DNA of 64,000 nucleotides, taken from NCBI GenBank assembly GCA_022822665.1, contig JAJEAR010000030.1, positions 1-64,000 of the forward strand, written 5' to 3'. Origin of the DNA: Alphaproteobacteria bacterium. GTDB lineage: Bacteria > Pseudomonadota > Alphaproteobacteria > Thalassobaculales > Thalassobaculaceae. A program made the position numbers and the translations under genes. The notes under the pieces are model-generated. The model made no database searches, had not been told where the DNA came from, and saw only the letters and a program-made list of their open reading frames with translations. Positions 1 to 8,884 of this stretch are shown piece by piece (the stretch's first letter is position 1; every line of letters begins with the position of its first letter).

Positions 1-645
1 ATGCATAATCGGCACTTGCTGTCAACAGATAAAGTCATATTTACATGGGTACAATCAATGGCCCAAAAGCCCGAAAAAATCCCGCCAGGTCACTGACTTG
101 GCTCGAATGTCAGCTGGGATTCAGGGGGAACTTCGGCCTAGTGGCGCCGAGTACAGCGGTCAAGTGGCGACCGGCCCGGCCCGCGTCTCAGGCGAGGTGC
201 AAGCACACGTGCGAGAGCCGACGCGGGCTGCAGAAGGTGGTAATTCCATTAAAGGGAATGGTGATTCTTACGGTTATGACGACAATGCCTTGTTGGCGTC
301 TACGCGTAAGCCAGCAGCGTTCAACTCGCGCAAGAGCCGGAATTGCCATCCATCATTGCTATCCAGAGGGATATAGAGGAGGCCATCGGAATCCGAGGGC
401 CGCTCCATAACTCTGTTTCCACGTTGCTCTGACTCAATCTTGTGGGGCCGTTAATTTACTGTCGCACTCTGCACATTACGCGCAATGTCTTCAAGCGTGC
501 GATTTCAATGGCAAAGGTGGAACCTTCACTGTCAACATTGTGGAGACACCAGCTTGCCGTGAAACTGCTGCAGGGTCGTGATGTCATCAATGACGATAGC
601 AGGGAAAGGCCCGAAGAAGGGGGGAGTGGACGCAAGAGACCGGTG
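1..645. other. Stretch without a recognisable gene
   Basis: Open frames are present on both strands, but none of their translations resembles a family I know and none has a convincing ribosome binding site. Base composition is more AT-rich at roughly 1-60 and 440-560 than in the neighbouring coding DNA. The interval could be decayed DNA or a true intergenic region downstream of the dehydrogenase gene that ends at 646. Confidence 0.4.
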
Positions 646-1629
646 TCAGTACCAGGCAGCCTTGTCGACGACATTCTCGAAGGTGTCGAGCGGTTCTCCC
701 CCGACGAACCGGCGCGCGTTTTCCACCAGGATCCGGTAGCGCCGCTCGGCGAGATCCTCCGCGTCGGCGACCGCGATGTGCGGTGTCAGGATCACGTTTT
801 CCATCGACCAGAGCGGGTGACCGTCGGGAAGCGGCTCGATCTCGAACACGTCAAGGCCGGCGCCGGCAATGGTCCCGTTCGCGAGCGCGGCGACCAGGTC
901 GTCGAGGCTGGTGGTCATGCCCCGGCCGATGTTGATGAAGTACGCCTCGGGCTTCATGCGCGCGAAGCGGTCCGCGTTCCACATGAGCTCGGTTTCGGGC
1001 GTGTGCGGAACCGTGGTGACCACGAAGTCGGCGTCAGGCAAGGCCGCGTCGAGATGCGAGGGCGGATGGATCTCGCCGGGACAGTCATGCTCGCGCCTCG
1101 CGTCGATACCGACGATCCGCGCGCCCATGGCCCCGCACAGCCGCGCTGTCTCGGCCCCGATGCCGCCGACCCCGTGGATCAGCACGGTCGAGTTCACGAT
1201 GTTGCGGTACCCGCGCCTGCGCGCGTCCTTCGTCCACCGTCCTGTGCGCTGCGCATCCATCCAGTAGGGCAGGCCGCGCGAGAGCGCGAGCATGAACATG
1301 AGGATATGGTGGGCGATGTGGTCCGAATAGATGCCACGCAGGTTGGTGATGACCACCGGGTGGTCGATCAGCTCCTGGTGATAGTAGCCGGCAAAGGGTG
1401 CGGCGAACGGGCATTGCAGCCAGCGTATGCGTTTCGCGGCGTGCATCGCACCGGGCGGGATCCAGCCGAGCGCCGCGTCGGCGCGTTCCAGCACGGCGGG
1501 AACGTCGGCCTCGGTCCCGGCACAGGCAACCTCGAGCCCGGGCACGTCTTCGCGCAGCCGGTCCGCGAGCCCGGGAACATTGTCTGCAAACGGAGGCAGG
1601 ATCGCGAAGACCAGCCGGTTGTCGCTCAT
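646..1629 (-). CDS. D-2-hydroxyacid dehydrogenase, NAD(P)-binding
   Basis: A 327-aa cytoplasmic oxidoreductase of the D-isomer 2-hydroxyacid dehydrogenase family, expected to interconvert a 2-oxoacid and a D-2-hydroxyacid. The Rossmann motif GVGGIG is at residues 153-158. The catalytic triad is visible as Arg236 in NIGRG, Glu265 in the DVFEIEPLP loop and His284 in LTPHIA. The longer open frame upstream reads through the end of the CoA-transferase gene in another frame, so the ATG at 1629 (MSDNRLVF) is chosen because family similarity begins there. The gene lies 19 bases downstream of the CoA-transferase B subunit on the same strand and probably shares its transcript. The substrate cannot be told from sequence. 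Confidence 0.88.
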   Translation of the reverse strand: MSDNRLVFAILPPFADNVPGLADRLREDVPGLEVACAGTEADVPAVLERADAALGWIPPGAMHAAKRIRWLQCPFAAPFAGYYHQELIDHPVVITNLRGIYSDHIAHHILMFMLALSRGLPYWMDAQRTGRWTKDARRRGYRNIVNSTVLIHGVGGIGAETARLCGAMGARIVGIDARREHDCPGEIHPPSHLDAALPDADFVVTTVPHTPETELMWNADRFARMKPEAYFINIGRGMTTSLDDLVAALANGTIAGAGLDVFEIEPLPDGHPLWSMENVILTPHIAVADAEDLAERRYRILVENARRFVGGEPLDTFENVVDKAAWY

Positions 1630-1648
1630 CGGTCGTCTCGCTCCCGGG

Positions 1649-2278
1649 TCAGTCGACGAGTGCCGCCTCGGTGACCGCCTCGATATCGGCCAGGCTGACA
1701 TCGGGCGCCCGTTCGACCACCCTGATGCCGCCCTCGACGACATCGAACACGCCGAGATTGGTGATGATGCGGTCCACCACTCCCTGGCCGGTGAGCGGCA
1801 GGGAGCATTCCCGGAGCAGCTTCGGCTCACCCTTCCTGTTGGCATGGTCCATGATCACCACGATCCGCTTGACGCCGGCCACCAGGTCCATCGCACCGCC
1901 CATGCCCTTGACCAGGCGGCCCGGGATCATCCAGTTGGCAAGGTCGCCGGTCTCGGACACCTCCATGGCTCCGAGGATCGAGAGATCGATGTGCCCGCCC
2001 CGAATCATGGCGAAACTGTCAGAAGACGAAAAATAGCTCGTCTTCGACAGTTCGGTCACTGTCTGCTTGCCGGCATTGATCAGGTCTGGATCGACCTCGT
2101 CCTCGGTCGGAAACGGGCCCATTCCCAGCATGCCGTTCTCGGACTGCAGGGTGATGTTGTAGTTGGCCGGCACGTAGTTCGAGACCAGGGTCGGGATACC
2201 GATCCCGAGATTGACGTAGAATCCGTCCTGCAGTTCGGCCGCGGCCCGTTCGGCCATCTGGTTCCTGTCCCAGGGCAT
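1649..2278 (-). CDS. 3-oxoacid CoA-transferase, subunit B
   Basis: A 209-aa beta subunit of a family I CoA-transferase (succinyl-CoA:3-ketoacid type), which moves CoA between an acyl-CoA and a 3-oxoacid in ketone-body or aromatic-acid breakdown. The family signature SENGMLG is at residues 46-52, with Glu47 as the expected catalytic residue that forms the glutamyl-CoA intermediate. The N-terminal part reads GFYVNLGIGIPTLV, typical of the subunit. The start at 2278 (MPWDRNQMAERAA) fits homologues, whereas the upstream extension is a shadow of the A subunit. It follows subunit A after 31 bases. Whether the acceptor is acetoacetate or oxoadipate is unclear. Confidence 0.93.
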   Translation of the reverse strand: MPWDRNQMAERAAAELQDGFYVNLGIGIPTLVSNYVPANYNITLQSENGMLGMGPFPTEDEVDPDLINAGKQTVTELSKTSYFSSSDSFAMIRGGHIDLSILGAMEVSETGDLANWMIPGRLVKGMGGAMDLVAGVKRIVVIMDHANRKGEPKLLRECSLPLTGQGVVDRIITNLGVFDVVEGGIRVVERAPDVSLADIEAVTEAALVD

Positions 2279-2309
2279 GGGTGCATTCCTCCGTGCGACG
2301 GCGCGCGTG

Positions 2310-3005
2310 TCAGGCCGCGCGCGTGGTCCTGTTCTCGATCCGTTTCTCGTGGCTGCCCTGAAAGAGACGCTGGACATACACGCCCGGGGTGTGGATCGCC
2401 ATCTTGTCGAGTGTTCCGACCGGAACCAGTTCCTCCACCTCGGCAACGGTCACGGTTCCGGCGGTGGCGCACTCGGGATTGAAGTTCATCGCGGTCTTCC
2501 GGTAAGTCAGGTTGCCCTCGGCATCACCCTTCCACGCCTTGACGATACCGAGATCCATCCTGAGACCGCGCTCGAGGATGTAGGTCCTGCCGTCGAATTC
2601 CTTGTGCTCCTTGCCTTCGGCAATCAGCGTTCCCACCCCGGTCGCGGTGTAGAAGCCCGGGATGCCGGCCCCTCCGGCGCGGAGCCGTTCGGCAAGTGTG
2701 CCCTGGGGATTGAACTCGATCTCGAGTTCACCGGCGAGAAACTGCTGCATGAACAGGTCGTTCTCGCCGACGTAGGACGAGATCATCTTCGTCACCTGCC
2801 GATCCTGAAGCAGCAGGCCGAGGCCGAAATCGTCGACGCCGGCGTTGTTCGAGGCGATGACAAGGTTCTTCACGCCCGACTCGCGGATCGCCTGGATCAG
2901 GTTCTCGGGAATGCCCGAAAGACCGAATCCTCCGGCCGCGATGCTCATTCCGTCCCGCAGCAGACCATCCAGCGCCGATTGCGCATCCGCATAGACCTTG
3001 CTCAT
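2310..3005 (-). CDS. 3-oxoacid CoA-transferase, subunit A
   Basis: A 231-aa alpha subunit of the same CoA-transferase. The glycine-rich oxyanion/CoA motif GGFGLSGIPENL occurs near residue 25-36, as in ScoA/AtoD-type subunits, and the body SNNAGVDDFGLGLLL is highly typical. The start at 3005 (MSKVYADAQSALDGLL) is placed where family similarity begins. It is the upstream gene of the pair, so A is translated before B, the usual order. It lies 25 bases downstream of the PhyH-family gene, so all four minus-strand genes from 3873 to 646 may form one operon for a catabolic route using an oxygenase, CoA transfer and a dehydrogenase. That route is inference. Confidence 0.93.
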   Translation of the reverse strand: MSKVYADAQSALDGLLRDGMSIAAGGFGLSGIPENLIQAIRESGVKNLVIASNNAGVDDFGLGLLLQDRQVTKMISSYVGENDLFMQQFLAGELEIEFNPQGTLAERLRAGGAGIPGFYTATGVGTLIAEGKEHKEFDGRTYILERGLRMDLGIVKAWKGDAEGNLTYRKTAMNFNPECATAGTVTVAEVEELVPVGTLDKMAIHTPGVYVQRLFQGSHEKRIENRTTRAA

Positions 3006-3030
3006 GTTCCGGTCATCTCCCGTCCGGCGG

Positions 3031-3873
3031 TCAGTACCTCTGACCTTTCCTGTCCTCGGCCCCCGCGTAGAGAACCCGGCGCTTGATCTCGGTATCGCGC
3101 CGGCACAGGTCGAAATCCTCGTTGGCGAGCCGGCCACGGGGCGATCCCGCGACGGTGAAATGCCCGAAATCGTCCGTGCCCGCAACCAGTGCGACCAGGG
3201 AACGGTCCCCAGTCTGCTGCTTCATTGACGGTCGGATGTAGCGGACGGCCGCGCCGATGCGCCGGTTACCGGTCCGGTTGGGGCCGGAGGAATGGAACAG
3301 GTGACCGTGGTGCATGGACGCTTGGCCCGGCTGCAGGACGATGTCGACGGCGTCGTTCTCGTCGACCTCGACCGCTACCTCCTGGCCGCGGGACAGCAGG
3401 TTGTTCGCATCGAAGGTGTCGGTATGCGCCACCTGCCGGTGGCGGTGACTACCGGGGACAAACCGCATGCAGCCGCTCTCCACGGTGGCCGGCGAGAGCG
3501 CAACCCACACCGTGAGCTCGTCGGCATCGTCCAGGCCCCAGTAGGTGAGGTCCTGGTGCCAGGTGACGATGTTGGTTGAATTTGCCTCCTTGATGAAGAG
3601 ACCGCTGCTCCACACCATCAGGTCGGGGCCGAGGATACGGGAGACGGCGTCGATGACGTGCGGCTTGCGGATCATGGCGTCAAACGACGGCAGCAGCCGG
3701 TCCGGGTAGGAACGGAGCATCGAGAGCCGCGTCGGGTCTTCGGCGAGTTCCGCTTCCGCCGCCTCGAGGTCGGAGCGTACGGCGCCGGCCTCGTCCGCGC
3801 TCATGACGTCAAGCGGGAAGGCGAAACCGTCTTGTTCGTAGGAAGTCGCAAGCTGCTCGGCTGTTGCGGTCAT
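3031..3873 (-). CDS. Phytanoyl-CoA dioxygenase (PhyH) family oxygenase
   Basis: A 280-aa Fe(II)/2-oxoglutarate-dependent oxygenase of the PhyH superfamily. The iron-binding HxD motif is His106-Asp108 in TWHQDLTYW. The conserved block GCMRFVPGSH follows, and the distal histidine and 2-oxoglutarate arginine probably lie in the later HSSGPNRTGNRR segment. No signal peptide is seen. An in-frame ATG at 3888 would add five residues, and neither start has a strong Shine-Dalgarno sequence. Members of this family hydroxylate very varied substrates, so the substrate is unknown. It is the first gene of a probable operon with a CoA-transferase and a hydroxyacid dehydrogenase. Two further PhyH genes occur in this window (4478 and 26684). 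Confidence 0.88.
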   Translation of the reverse strand: MTATAEQLATSYEQDGFAFPLDVMSADEAGAVRSDLEAAEAELAEDPTRLSMLRSYPDRLLPSFDAMIRKPHVIDAVSRILGPDLMVWSSGLFIKEANSTNIVTWHQDLTYWGLDDADELTVWVALSPATVESGCMRFVPGSHRHRQVAHTDTFDANNLLSRGQEVAVEVDENDAVDIVLQPGQASMHHGHLFHSSGPNRTGNRRIGAAVRYIRPSMKQQTGDRSLVALVAGTDDFGHFTVAGSPRGRLANEDFDLCRRDTEIKRRVLYAGAEDRKGQRY

Positions 3874-4060
3874 CGAAGTGCCTGCCATTCGGGGATAGGG
3901 GATGTCCGGGAGTATTTCCGTCTTGGACCGCTCCTGCAAGCGTGAGCCGCCGTGATCCCGGCATCCGCGTTCGAATGCTCCTGTCCTGCGAAGGTACCCG
4001 CCTCCGGCGCCGGTCACGCCACGGGTTGCAAGGGTCTGAATGCAGAGTGTTCAGGGCGTC

Positions 4061-4372
4061 CTACGTGACGTCACGCCAGGTGTCGGGCTTTCCGTCCCGG
4101 GTGCCGGGCAGTGGCAGTTCGCCGGGCCGGGGTAGCCGTTCCTCGTCGGGATCGACGGTCTCCGGCGCGGCGTACTGGGCAAACCAGGTCGCAAGCAGAA
4201 AGCAGCCGAAACCGAAGATCAGCACCATCTTCAGAGCGTCCGGCGACCAGGAGATCCACAGCAGCAGCGGAGTGACAAGCGCTCCGAGCCCGGAGATGCC
4301 CATGCCGATCTCGGCCCGGTTCCGGGTGATGTGCCTGCGCAGAAACGCGCTCATGAAGTCGAACAGTCCCAT
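4061..4372 (-). CDS. Small membrane protein, two predicted helices
   Basis: A 103-aa protein of unknown function. Two hydrophobic segments are visible, about residues 24-41 (ISGLGALVTPLLLWI) and 49-66 (MVLIFGFGCFLLATWF), joined by a short polar turn. The last 35 residues are acidic and proline-rich, so a soluble tail is expected on one side of the inner membrane. It sits between two PhyH-family genes on the same strand, 105 bases downstream of the gene at 4478-5281. I do not recognise the family. Coding potential is supported by the clear membrane pattern and consistent codon use, but homologues were not checked. Confidence 0.6.
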   Translation of the reverse strand: MGLFDFMSAFLRRHITRNRAEIGMGISGLGALVTPLLLWISWSPDALKMVLIFGFGCFLLATWFAQYAAPETVDPDEERLPRPGELPLPGTRDGKPDTWRDVT

Positions 4373-4477
4373 CGCGTTTCCGGCCAGCCTTCAGGAGTGC
4401 CCGGATCAGCTATACCACCGCTCCGCGCGGCCTGTACAGCACGGGGCCGGATCAGGCCGTGCCCATGCGGGGCATGG

Positions 4478-5281
4478 TCAGCCCGAAGGCGGCCACAGCT
4501 GCGGGAACTCGTCGCCTTCGAACGGGTCGCCGTCGCGGTAGACAAGGTCCGGGAACGCTGGCGAGGTGGTGCCGGCCCGTTCGACGAAGCGCGCCCCGTC
4601 GCCCACCCACCTGACCGAGGTCACGCGGCGGCGCAGTTCGGAGTGATTGGCGTCCGCCCGGTGAAGGGTTGAGAAGTCAAACGCGATCGCGTCTCCGGGC
4701 TCGACGTCCCAGCTCCTGATTTCGAGGGCGTCGCGGTCGGCGTCAAGGTCCGGTACGGGGTCGGACGGGTCGTCGGCATAGAGCGGGGTGCCGTCGAACC
4801 GGGTTGGCCGGAAACTCCTGCCCCAACGGTGCGATCCGGCGACGTACTCGATCCCGCGTTCCCGCGGCACCGGATCGGCGGGGACCCAGAAACTGACCGT
4901 GCAGGGACCGTCGACCAGGTAGTAGGGCAGGTCGTGGTGCCATGGGGTCTCGGTGGAGTTGCCCGGTTCCTTGACCAGCACGTGGTCGTGAAACACCCGT
5001 GCGGTGCCCGATCTCATCAGGCGGGCCGCGACCTCGGCCATCGGTGACGCGACAACCAGTGCACGGTAGCCGTCGAACCGGTTCCACACGCAGTAGTCCT
5101 GGAAGAATGGCGACCGGCCGTCTCCGGGCCGGTAGGTCCGTTCACGCCAGCTGGGCGCGGCCTTGTTCTCCTCGATCGCCGAACGCAACCCCTCGATCCA
5201 CGGCTCGAACAGGCCGCGCAGCAGGACGACGCCATCGCGGTGGTACTGCTCGACCGTCTCCTCGGTCACGGTGCTCGCCAT
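4478..5281 (-). CDS. Phytanoyl-CoA dioxygenase (PhyH) family oxygenase
   Basis: A 267-aa Fe(II)/2-oxoglutarate oxygenase. The HxD iron motif is in TPWHHDLPYY, followed by the typical block GIEYVAGSHRWG, and the distal His and Arg region reads STLHRADANHSELRRR. The start at 5281 (MASTVTEETVEQYHRDG) is preceded by GGAAGGA at good distance, whereas the longer frame runs into the divergent trmJ control region. It is not closely similar to the PhyH protein at 3031-3873, so it is a distinct paralogue. The substrate is unknown. The gene is transcribed divergently from trmJ, with about 140 bases between the two starts. Confidence 0.88.
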   Translation of the reverse strand: MASTVTEETVEQYHRDGVVLLRGLFEPWIEGLRSAIEENKAAPSWRERTYRPGDGRSPFFQDYCVWNRFDGYRALVVASPMAEVAARLMRSGTARVFHDHVLVKEPGNSTETPWHHDLPYYLVDGPCTVSFWVPADPVPRERGIEYVAGSHRWGRSFRPTRFDGTPLYADDPSDPVPDLDADRDALEIRSWDVEPGDAIAFDFSTLHRADANHSELRRRVTSVRWVGDGARFVERAGTTSPAFPDLVYRDGDPFEGDEFPQLWPPSG

Positions 5282-5424
5282 GTCCGGTTCCTTCCGGTCA
5301 GCGTTGGGCCATGATCTCGCCACGAATCGGGCCGGTACGGCAAGTCCCTCGCGTCGGGCGGTTGCCATGCCCGGGCGGGCTTCACATGATGACGCCGCAT
5401 GCACCCGAGGAGCCGACCCGACCC

Positions 5425-6201
5425 ATGGCCGGAACCAACCAGAGCCTGCGAGCCGAAGCCGGACCCGGACCGGAGATCATCCTCGTCGAACCGCAGCTCG
5501 GCGACAACATCGGCGCCGCAGCCCGCGCGATGCTGAACTGTGGGCTGAGCCGGATGCACCTGGTGCGCCCCCGCGACGGCTGGCCCAATCCCCGGGCCAC
5601 GGCGATGGCGTCTGGAGCGGAGGACGTGTTGCGGAGGGTCGCGGTGCATGAAACCACCGGGCAGGCCGTGGCCGGACTCGACCTGGTTCTCGCCACCACG
5701 GCGCGCCAGCGTGACATGGCAAAGATCGTGCTTACCCCGCGCCAGGCCGCAGGGCGCATGCGCGCACGCCTCGCGGCGGGCGGTCGCGCCGGCATCCTGT
5801 TCGGTCCGGAGCGGGCCGGACTGGTCAACGACGATGTCGCCCGGGCCGACGCGGTGATCAACGTGCCGCTCAACCCCGCGTTCTCGTCGCTCAATCTCGC
5901 GCAGGCAGTCCTCCTGGTCGGGTACGAGTGGTTCCAGGCCGGACACGAGCCAGAAGTCGCGGCGTCATGGGGCCCGTCACCTCCGGCGACACACGCGGAA
6001 CGCGAGTATTTCATGACCCGTCTCGAACGCGAGCTGGAGCGGGCGGGGTTCCTGTTCCCGTCCAACCTCGCACCCACCATCAGGAGGAACCTCCGCGCAC
6101 TGTTCGCACGCGCGGACATGACGGCGCAGGAAGTTCGCACCCTGCACGGGGTGATCAGTGCCCTGACCGCGCGCAAGGGTCCGCCCGAGAGTTCGATTTG
6201 A
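5425..6201 (+). CDS. trmJ: tRNA (Cm32/Um32) 2'-O-methyltransferase, TrmJ type
   Basis: A 258-aa SPOUT-class RNA methyltransferase. The N-terminal block IILVEPQLGDNIGAAARAM and the knot motifs GILFGPERAGL and NPAFSSLNLAQAVLL are characteristic of TrmJ, which methylates position 32 in the anticodon loop. The C-terminal extension (SNLAPTIRRNLRALFARADM) is the helical domain usual in this subfamily. ATG at 5425 has GAGGAG 12 bases upstream; an in-frame ATG at 5386 would add 13 residues. It is followed 123 bases later by rpsD. The stop codon at 6199-6201 lies inside the presumed -35 element of the rpsD promoter. Confidence 0.9.
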   Translation: MAGTNQSLRAEAGPGPEIILVEPQLGDNIGAAARAMLNCGLSRMHLVRPRDGWPNPRATAMASGAEDVLRRVAVHETTGQAVAGLDLVLATTARQRDMAKIVLTPRQAAGRMRARLAAGGRAGILFGPERAGLVNDDVARADAVINVPLNPAFSSLNLAQAVLLVGYEWFQAGHEPEVAASWGPSPPATHAEREYFMTRLERELERAGFLFPSNLAPTIRRNLRALFARADMTAQEVRTLHGVISALTARKGPPESSI

Positions 6202-6224
6202 CAATCGACCCGGGTCGCTATAGT
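6198..6224 (+). promoter_or_regulatory. Candidate sigma-70 promoter for rpsD
   Basis: TTGACA at 6198-6203 and TATAGT at 6219-6224 are separated by 15 bases, shorter than the ideal 17. The -35 hexamer overlaps the trmJ stop codon. About 100 bases separate the -10 element from the rpsD GTG start, leaving room for an untranslated leader. Confidence 0.45.
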
Positions 6225-6324
6225 GCTCCGCCCATCCTGGGGAACGCGGAGTGTGCCGATGGTGCGCATTCCCGGCCGCATGGCCCTACCCGGGCATGAA
6301 CAATAATCGGCAGGGAGCTGCCAG

Positions 6325-6942
6325 GTGAGCAATCGTATCGCTTCAAAGCACAAGATCGACCGCAGGCTGGGTGTCAACCTGTGGGGACGGGGCAAGTCCC
6401 CGATCATCCGGCGGGAATATGGCCCGGGACAGCATGGCCAGCGCCGCCGCAAGCCGTCGGATTTCGGCGTTCAGCTGATGGCCAAGCAGAAGCTCAAGGG
6501 CTACTACGGCAACATCGGCGAAAAGCAGTTCCGCAAGTACTATCGCGAAGCGGTACGCCGGCGCGGCGATACCGGCGAGAACCTCGTCGGTATCCTCGAA
6601 TGCCGCCTTGATGCCGTGATCTACCGGATGAAGTTCGTCCCGACCGTGTTTGGCGCGCGGCAGTTCGTCAGCCATGGCCATGTCACCGTCAACGGCACGC
6701 GCGTCACCATCCCGTCCTTCCTGTGCAAGGAAGGCGATGTCGTCCGTGTCCGCGAGAAGTCGCGCCAGATCCCGATGGTGCTCGAGGCGATTGCCTCGCC
6801 CGAGCGCGACATTCCCGACTACGTCGAGGTCGATCACGACAAGATGCAGGGAACCTTCCTGCGCCAGCCCAAGCTCGAGGACGTGCCCTATCCGGTCCAG
6901 ATGGAGCCCAATCTGGTGGTGGAGTTTTACTCCCGGACCTGA
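6325..6942 (+). CDS. rpsD: 30S ribosomal protein S4
   Basis: A 205-aa primary 16S rRNA-binding protein of the small subunit. The sequence carries the expected landmarks: an N-terminal segment [36 protein letters not shown], the RNA-binding S4 domain with [20 protein letters not shown], and a C-terminal [16 protein letters not shown]. Length and sequence match alphaproteobacterial S4 without the zinc-binding cysteines. The start is GTG at 6325, just after the purine-rich CAGGGAGCTGCCAG. As in other alphaproteobacteria it stands alone rather than in a large ribosomal operon. The last 16 bases overlap the end of the convergent ybaK-like gene. Confidence 0.98.
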   Translation: MSNRIASKHKIDRRLGVNLWGRGKSPIIRREYGPGQHGQRRRKPSDFGVQLMAKQKLKGYYGNIGEKQFRKYYREAVRRRGDTGENLVGILECRLDAVIYRMKFVPTVFGARQFVSHGHVTVNGTRVTIPSFLCKEGDVVRVREKSRQIPMVLEAIASPERDIPDYVEVDHDKMQGTFLRQPKLEDVPYPVQMEPNLVVEFYSRT

Positions 6943-7433
6943 TCGGGCAGGGGCCGCGCCAGCCCCTCGACGACCTCCGCTCCCCCCTGCCGCTCGAGCA
7001 GTTCCGGCAGCACCTTCAGCTTCGAACCCCGGTTTCCGCCGCCGAGGATGATGTGCTCGCGTCGCATGACGTCGGCGTCGATCCACAGCGGCAGGCCATC
7101 CGGCAGGGCGAGCGGTGTCACCCCGCCGATTTCCATGCCGGTGAGCTCACGGGTCTCCTCGGCGGTGGCGAACGAGACCTTGCGGGCTCCCAGCTTCTTG
7201 CGCACGGTTCGGTTGACGTCGAGCCGGTGTGTGGCCAGGACCACGCAGACCGCGAACTTCAGCGGACCGGTCTTCGATCGCACCAGGATCGTATTGGCCG
7301 AGTCCTCGGGCGCCACTCCGTAATGGGCACAGAAGGTTGCGGTATCGGCCAGTTCCGGGTCGCAGTCCCAGACTTCGAAGTCGAGACCCGACGCTTCGAG
7401 CAGCGAGCGGATCCGGGGGAGGGTATCGGTCAT
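6927..7433 (-). CDS. YbaK/EbsC-family aminoacyl-tRNA deacylase
   Basis: A 168-aa single-domain protein of the YbaK/ProX editing family, which hydrolyses mischarged aminoacyl-tRNA (for example Cys- or Ala-tRNA-Pro) in trans. The core block [20 protein letters not shown] and the glycine loop [13 protein letters not shown] are typical, and the C-terminal [15 protein letters not shown] strand is also conserved. It is convergent with rpsD, and the two coding regions share 16 bases at their 3' ends. No partner gene precedes it within the 265-base gap upstream. Substrate preference among deacylases cannot be told from sequence. Confidence 0.88.
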   Translation of the reverse strand: MTDTLPRIRSLLEASGLDFEVWDCDPELADTATFCAHYGVAPEDSANTILVRSKTGPLKFAVCVVLATHRLDVNRTVRKKLGARKVSFATAEETRELTGMEIGGVTPLALPDGLPLWIDADVMRREHIILGGGNRGSKLKVLPELLERQGGAEVVEGLARPLPDQVRE

Positions 7434-7698
7434 GACTGTGGATCGATGCGGTTGAATTCGGGAACGTCGGGAGCCGTCAGGTGTTGACCGCCGGTTCTCC
7501 GGTCATCCGGGCGACCGGAACCGGGCGGATCCCGTGTCGGGTGGTTGACGGCCCCCCGAGTGCGTTGGGCACTATAGGAAGAGCGATGCGTCCGATCAAC
7601 GGACCCCGGACCGCGTGCGCCGCGGTGCGTCGGGAACTCCCGTGCCGCCGGCCCGGACCTTCGGGACCTGGCAGTGATGCCACGCACGACACTTGCCG

Positions 7699-8223
7699 TT
7701 ACCGTCTGCTTGCTCGCTTGCGGGTGCGCGCACGCCGGGTTGCGCGGGCGGCCTGGCCGGTGGCCTGGGCGGCAGTACCGGAGCTGTCCTCCTTCGCGGG
7801 GCGGGTACGCTCGCGCATGGCGAGACCGAAAGCCGCCAGGGCGACGATGGCAAGCCAGATGCTGCGGGACCACGGAGCGAAGAGCTCGACCGCGAGCATG
7901 CTCGCCGGATGGTCGCGGCGATAGAACACCGCGATCACCTGGCCAGGCTCGATCCCGTAGCGGTCCGACTCGACAATTCCTTCCGGCGCGGGCTCGATGT
8001 GGCCCTGCAACCGGACCCGGTAGCGGGCCGAACCGCCATCCGCGGGCAGCGCCTCGACGATCTCCGCCGACCCGCTCGAACCCCGGACCAGGAAGACGAC
8101 ATGAGGATAGCCGTAGTAGAGCGCACCCGTGAACGCGAGAAAGGCGACTGCGAACAGGGTACGGGCGGACGGGTCGAGAAGCCGCTTCAGCAGCGGCCGG
8201 CCGCTCGATGTGCGAAGCAGCAT
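7699..8223 (-). CDS. DUF3592-like membrane protein
   Basis: A 174-aa protein with one hydrophobic segment near residues 22-42 (TLFAVAFLAFTGALYYGY) and another near 136-152 (SIWLAIVALAAFGLAM). Between them lies a beta-rich stretch ending in GQVIAVFYRRDHPASM, the pattern of DUF3592 proteins, in which a small extracytoplasmic domain sits between two helices. The tail is very rich in Arg, Ala and Thr. The start at 8223 is chosen because the upstream frame overlaps grxD. It lies 29 bases downstream of grxD and is the last gene of the minus-strand purQL run. Function is unknown. Confidence 0.6.
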   Translation of the reverse strand: MLLRTSSGRPLLKRLLDPSARTLFAVAFLAFTGALYYGYPHVVFLVRGSSGSAEIVEALPADGGSARYRVRLQGHIEPAPEGIVESDRYGIEPGQVIAVFYRRDHPASMLAVELFAPWSRSIWLAIVALAAFGLAMRERTRPAKEDSSGTAAQATGQAARATRRARTRKRASRR

Positions 8224-8252
8224 CGGCGACGTGCCGACGGACAGGGATCCCG

Positions 8253-8588
8253 TCAGGCCGCGGGGGTGACGCCCTTGCTTTCCAGGTACGGCACCAGTTC
8301 GCCGGACTCGTACATCTCGCGGATGATGTCGCAGCCGCCGACGAACTCGCCCTTCACGTAGAGCTGGGGAATGGTGGGCCAGTCCGAGAACTCCTTGATG
8401 CCGTCGCGCAGGTCGGGATCTTCGAGCACGTTGACGCCGCGGAACTTGACGCCGAGGTGGCTCAGGACCTGAACCACGACGGCCGAGAACCCGCACTGGG
8501 GAAAGACCGGCGTACCCTTCATGAACAGCAGCACCTCCGATCCGTCGACTTCGGTCTGGATGCGATCACGTGTGGCGGTATCGAGCAT
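8253..8588 (-). CDS. grxD: Monothiol glutaredoxin, Grx4 (GrxD) type
   Basis: A 111-aa CGFS-type glutaredoxin that binds a [2Fe-2S] cluster with glutathione and hands it to target proteins. The active-site CGFS is at residues 32-35, preceded by the conserved LLFMKGTP, and the glutathione-binding WPTIPQLYVKGEFVGGCDI block is intact. It lies 43 bases downstream of a bolA-family gene. Grx4 and BolA proteins form a known mixed cluster-bound complex, so the adjacency fits a shared role in iron-sulfur trafficking or iron sensing. Confidence 0.95.
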   Translation of the reverse strand: MLDTATRDRIQTEVDGSEVLLFMKGTPVFPQCGFSAVVVQVLSHLGVKFRGVNVLEDPDLRDGIKEFSDWPTIPQLYVKGEFVGGCDIIREMYESGELVPYLESKGVTPAA

Positions 8589-8631
8589 TGTTCACTGTCC
8601 CTGTCTGGATGGGCCTGGAATTGATGCGGCG

Positions 8632-8862
8632 CTACGGTGTCGACGTCTGCAGCGCAAGCGCATGGAGTTCGTTGCCCATGCGTCCCTTCAGTGCCGCATA
8701 GACCATCTGGTGCTGCTGCACCCGGGTCTTGCCGGCAAACGCCGCGGAAACCACATGTGCGGCATAGTGGTCGCCGTCACCACGCAGATCCTCGATCGTG
8801 ACCGCCGCGTCCGGAAAATCTTCCTTGATCAGGCGCTCGATCTCGCCGGCATCCATGGGCAT
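8632..8862 (-). CDS. BolA family protein
   Basis: A 76-aa BolA/IbaG-type protein. The class II KH-like fold is indicated by MDAGEIERLIKEDFPDA at the N-terminus, the GDGDHYAAHVVSAAF strand-helix segment carrying the conserved histidine, and the closing helix QHQMVYAALKGRMGNELHAL. GAGGAG lies just upstream of the ATG at 8862, with a second in-frame ATG two codons later. It stands between purL and grxD, an order common in alphaproteobacteria. The likely role is partner of the glutaredoxin in iron-sulfur cluster delivery. Confidence 0.92.
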   Translation of the reverse strand: MPMDAGEIERLIKEDFPDAAVTIEDLRGDGDHYAAHVVSAAFAGKTRVQQHQMVYAALKGRMGNELHALALQTSTP

Positions 8863-8884
8863 GGTGCAGATCTCCTCGCCTGGT

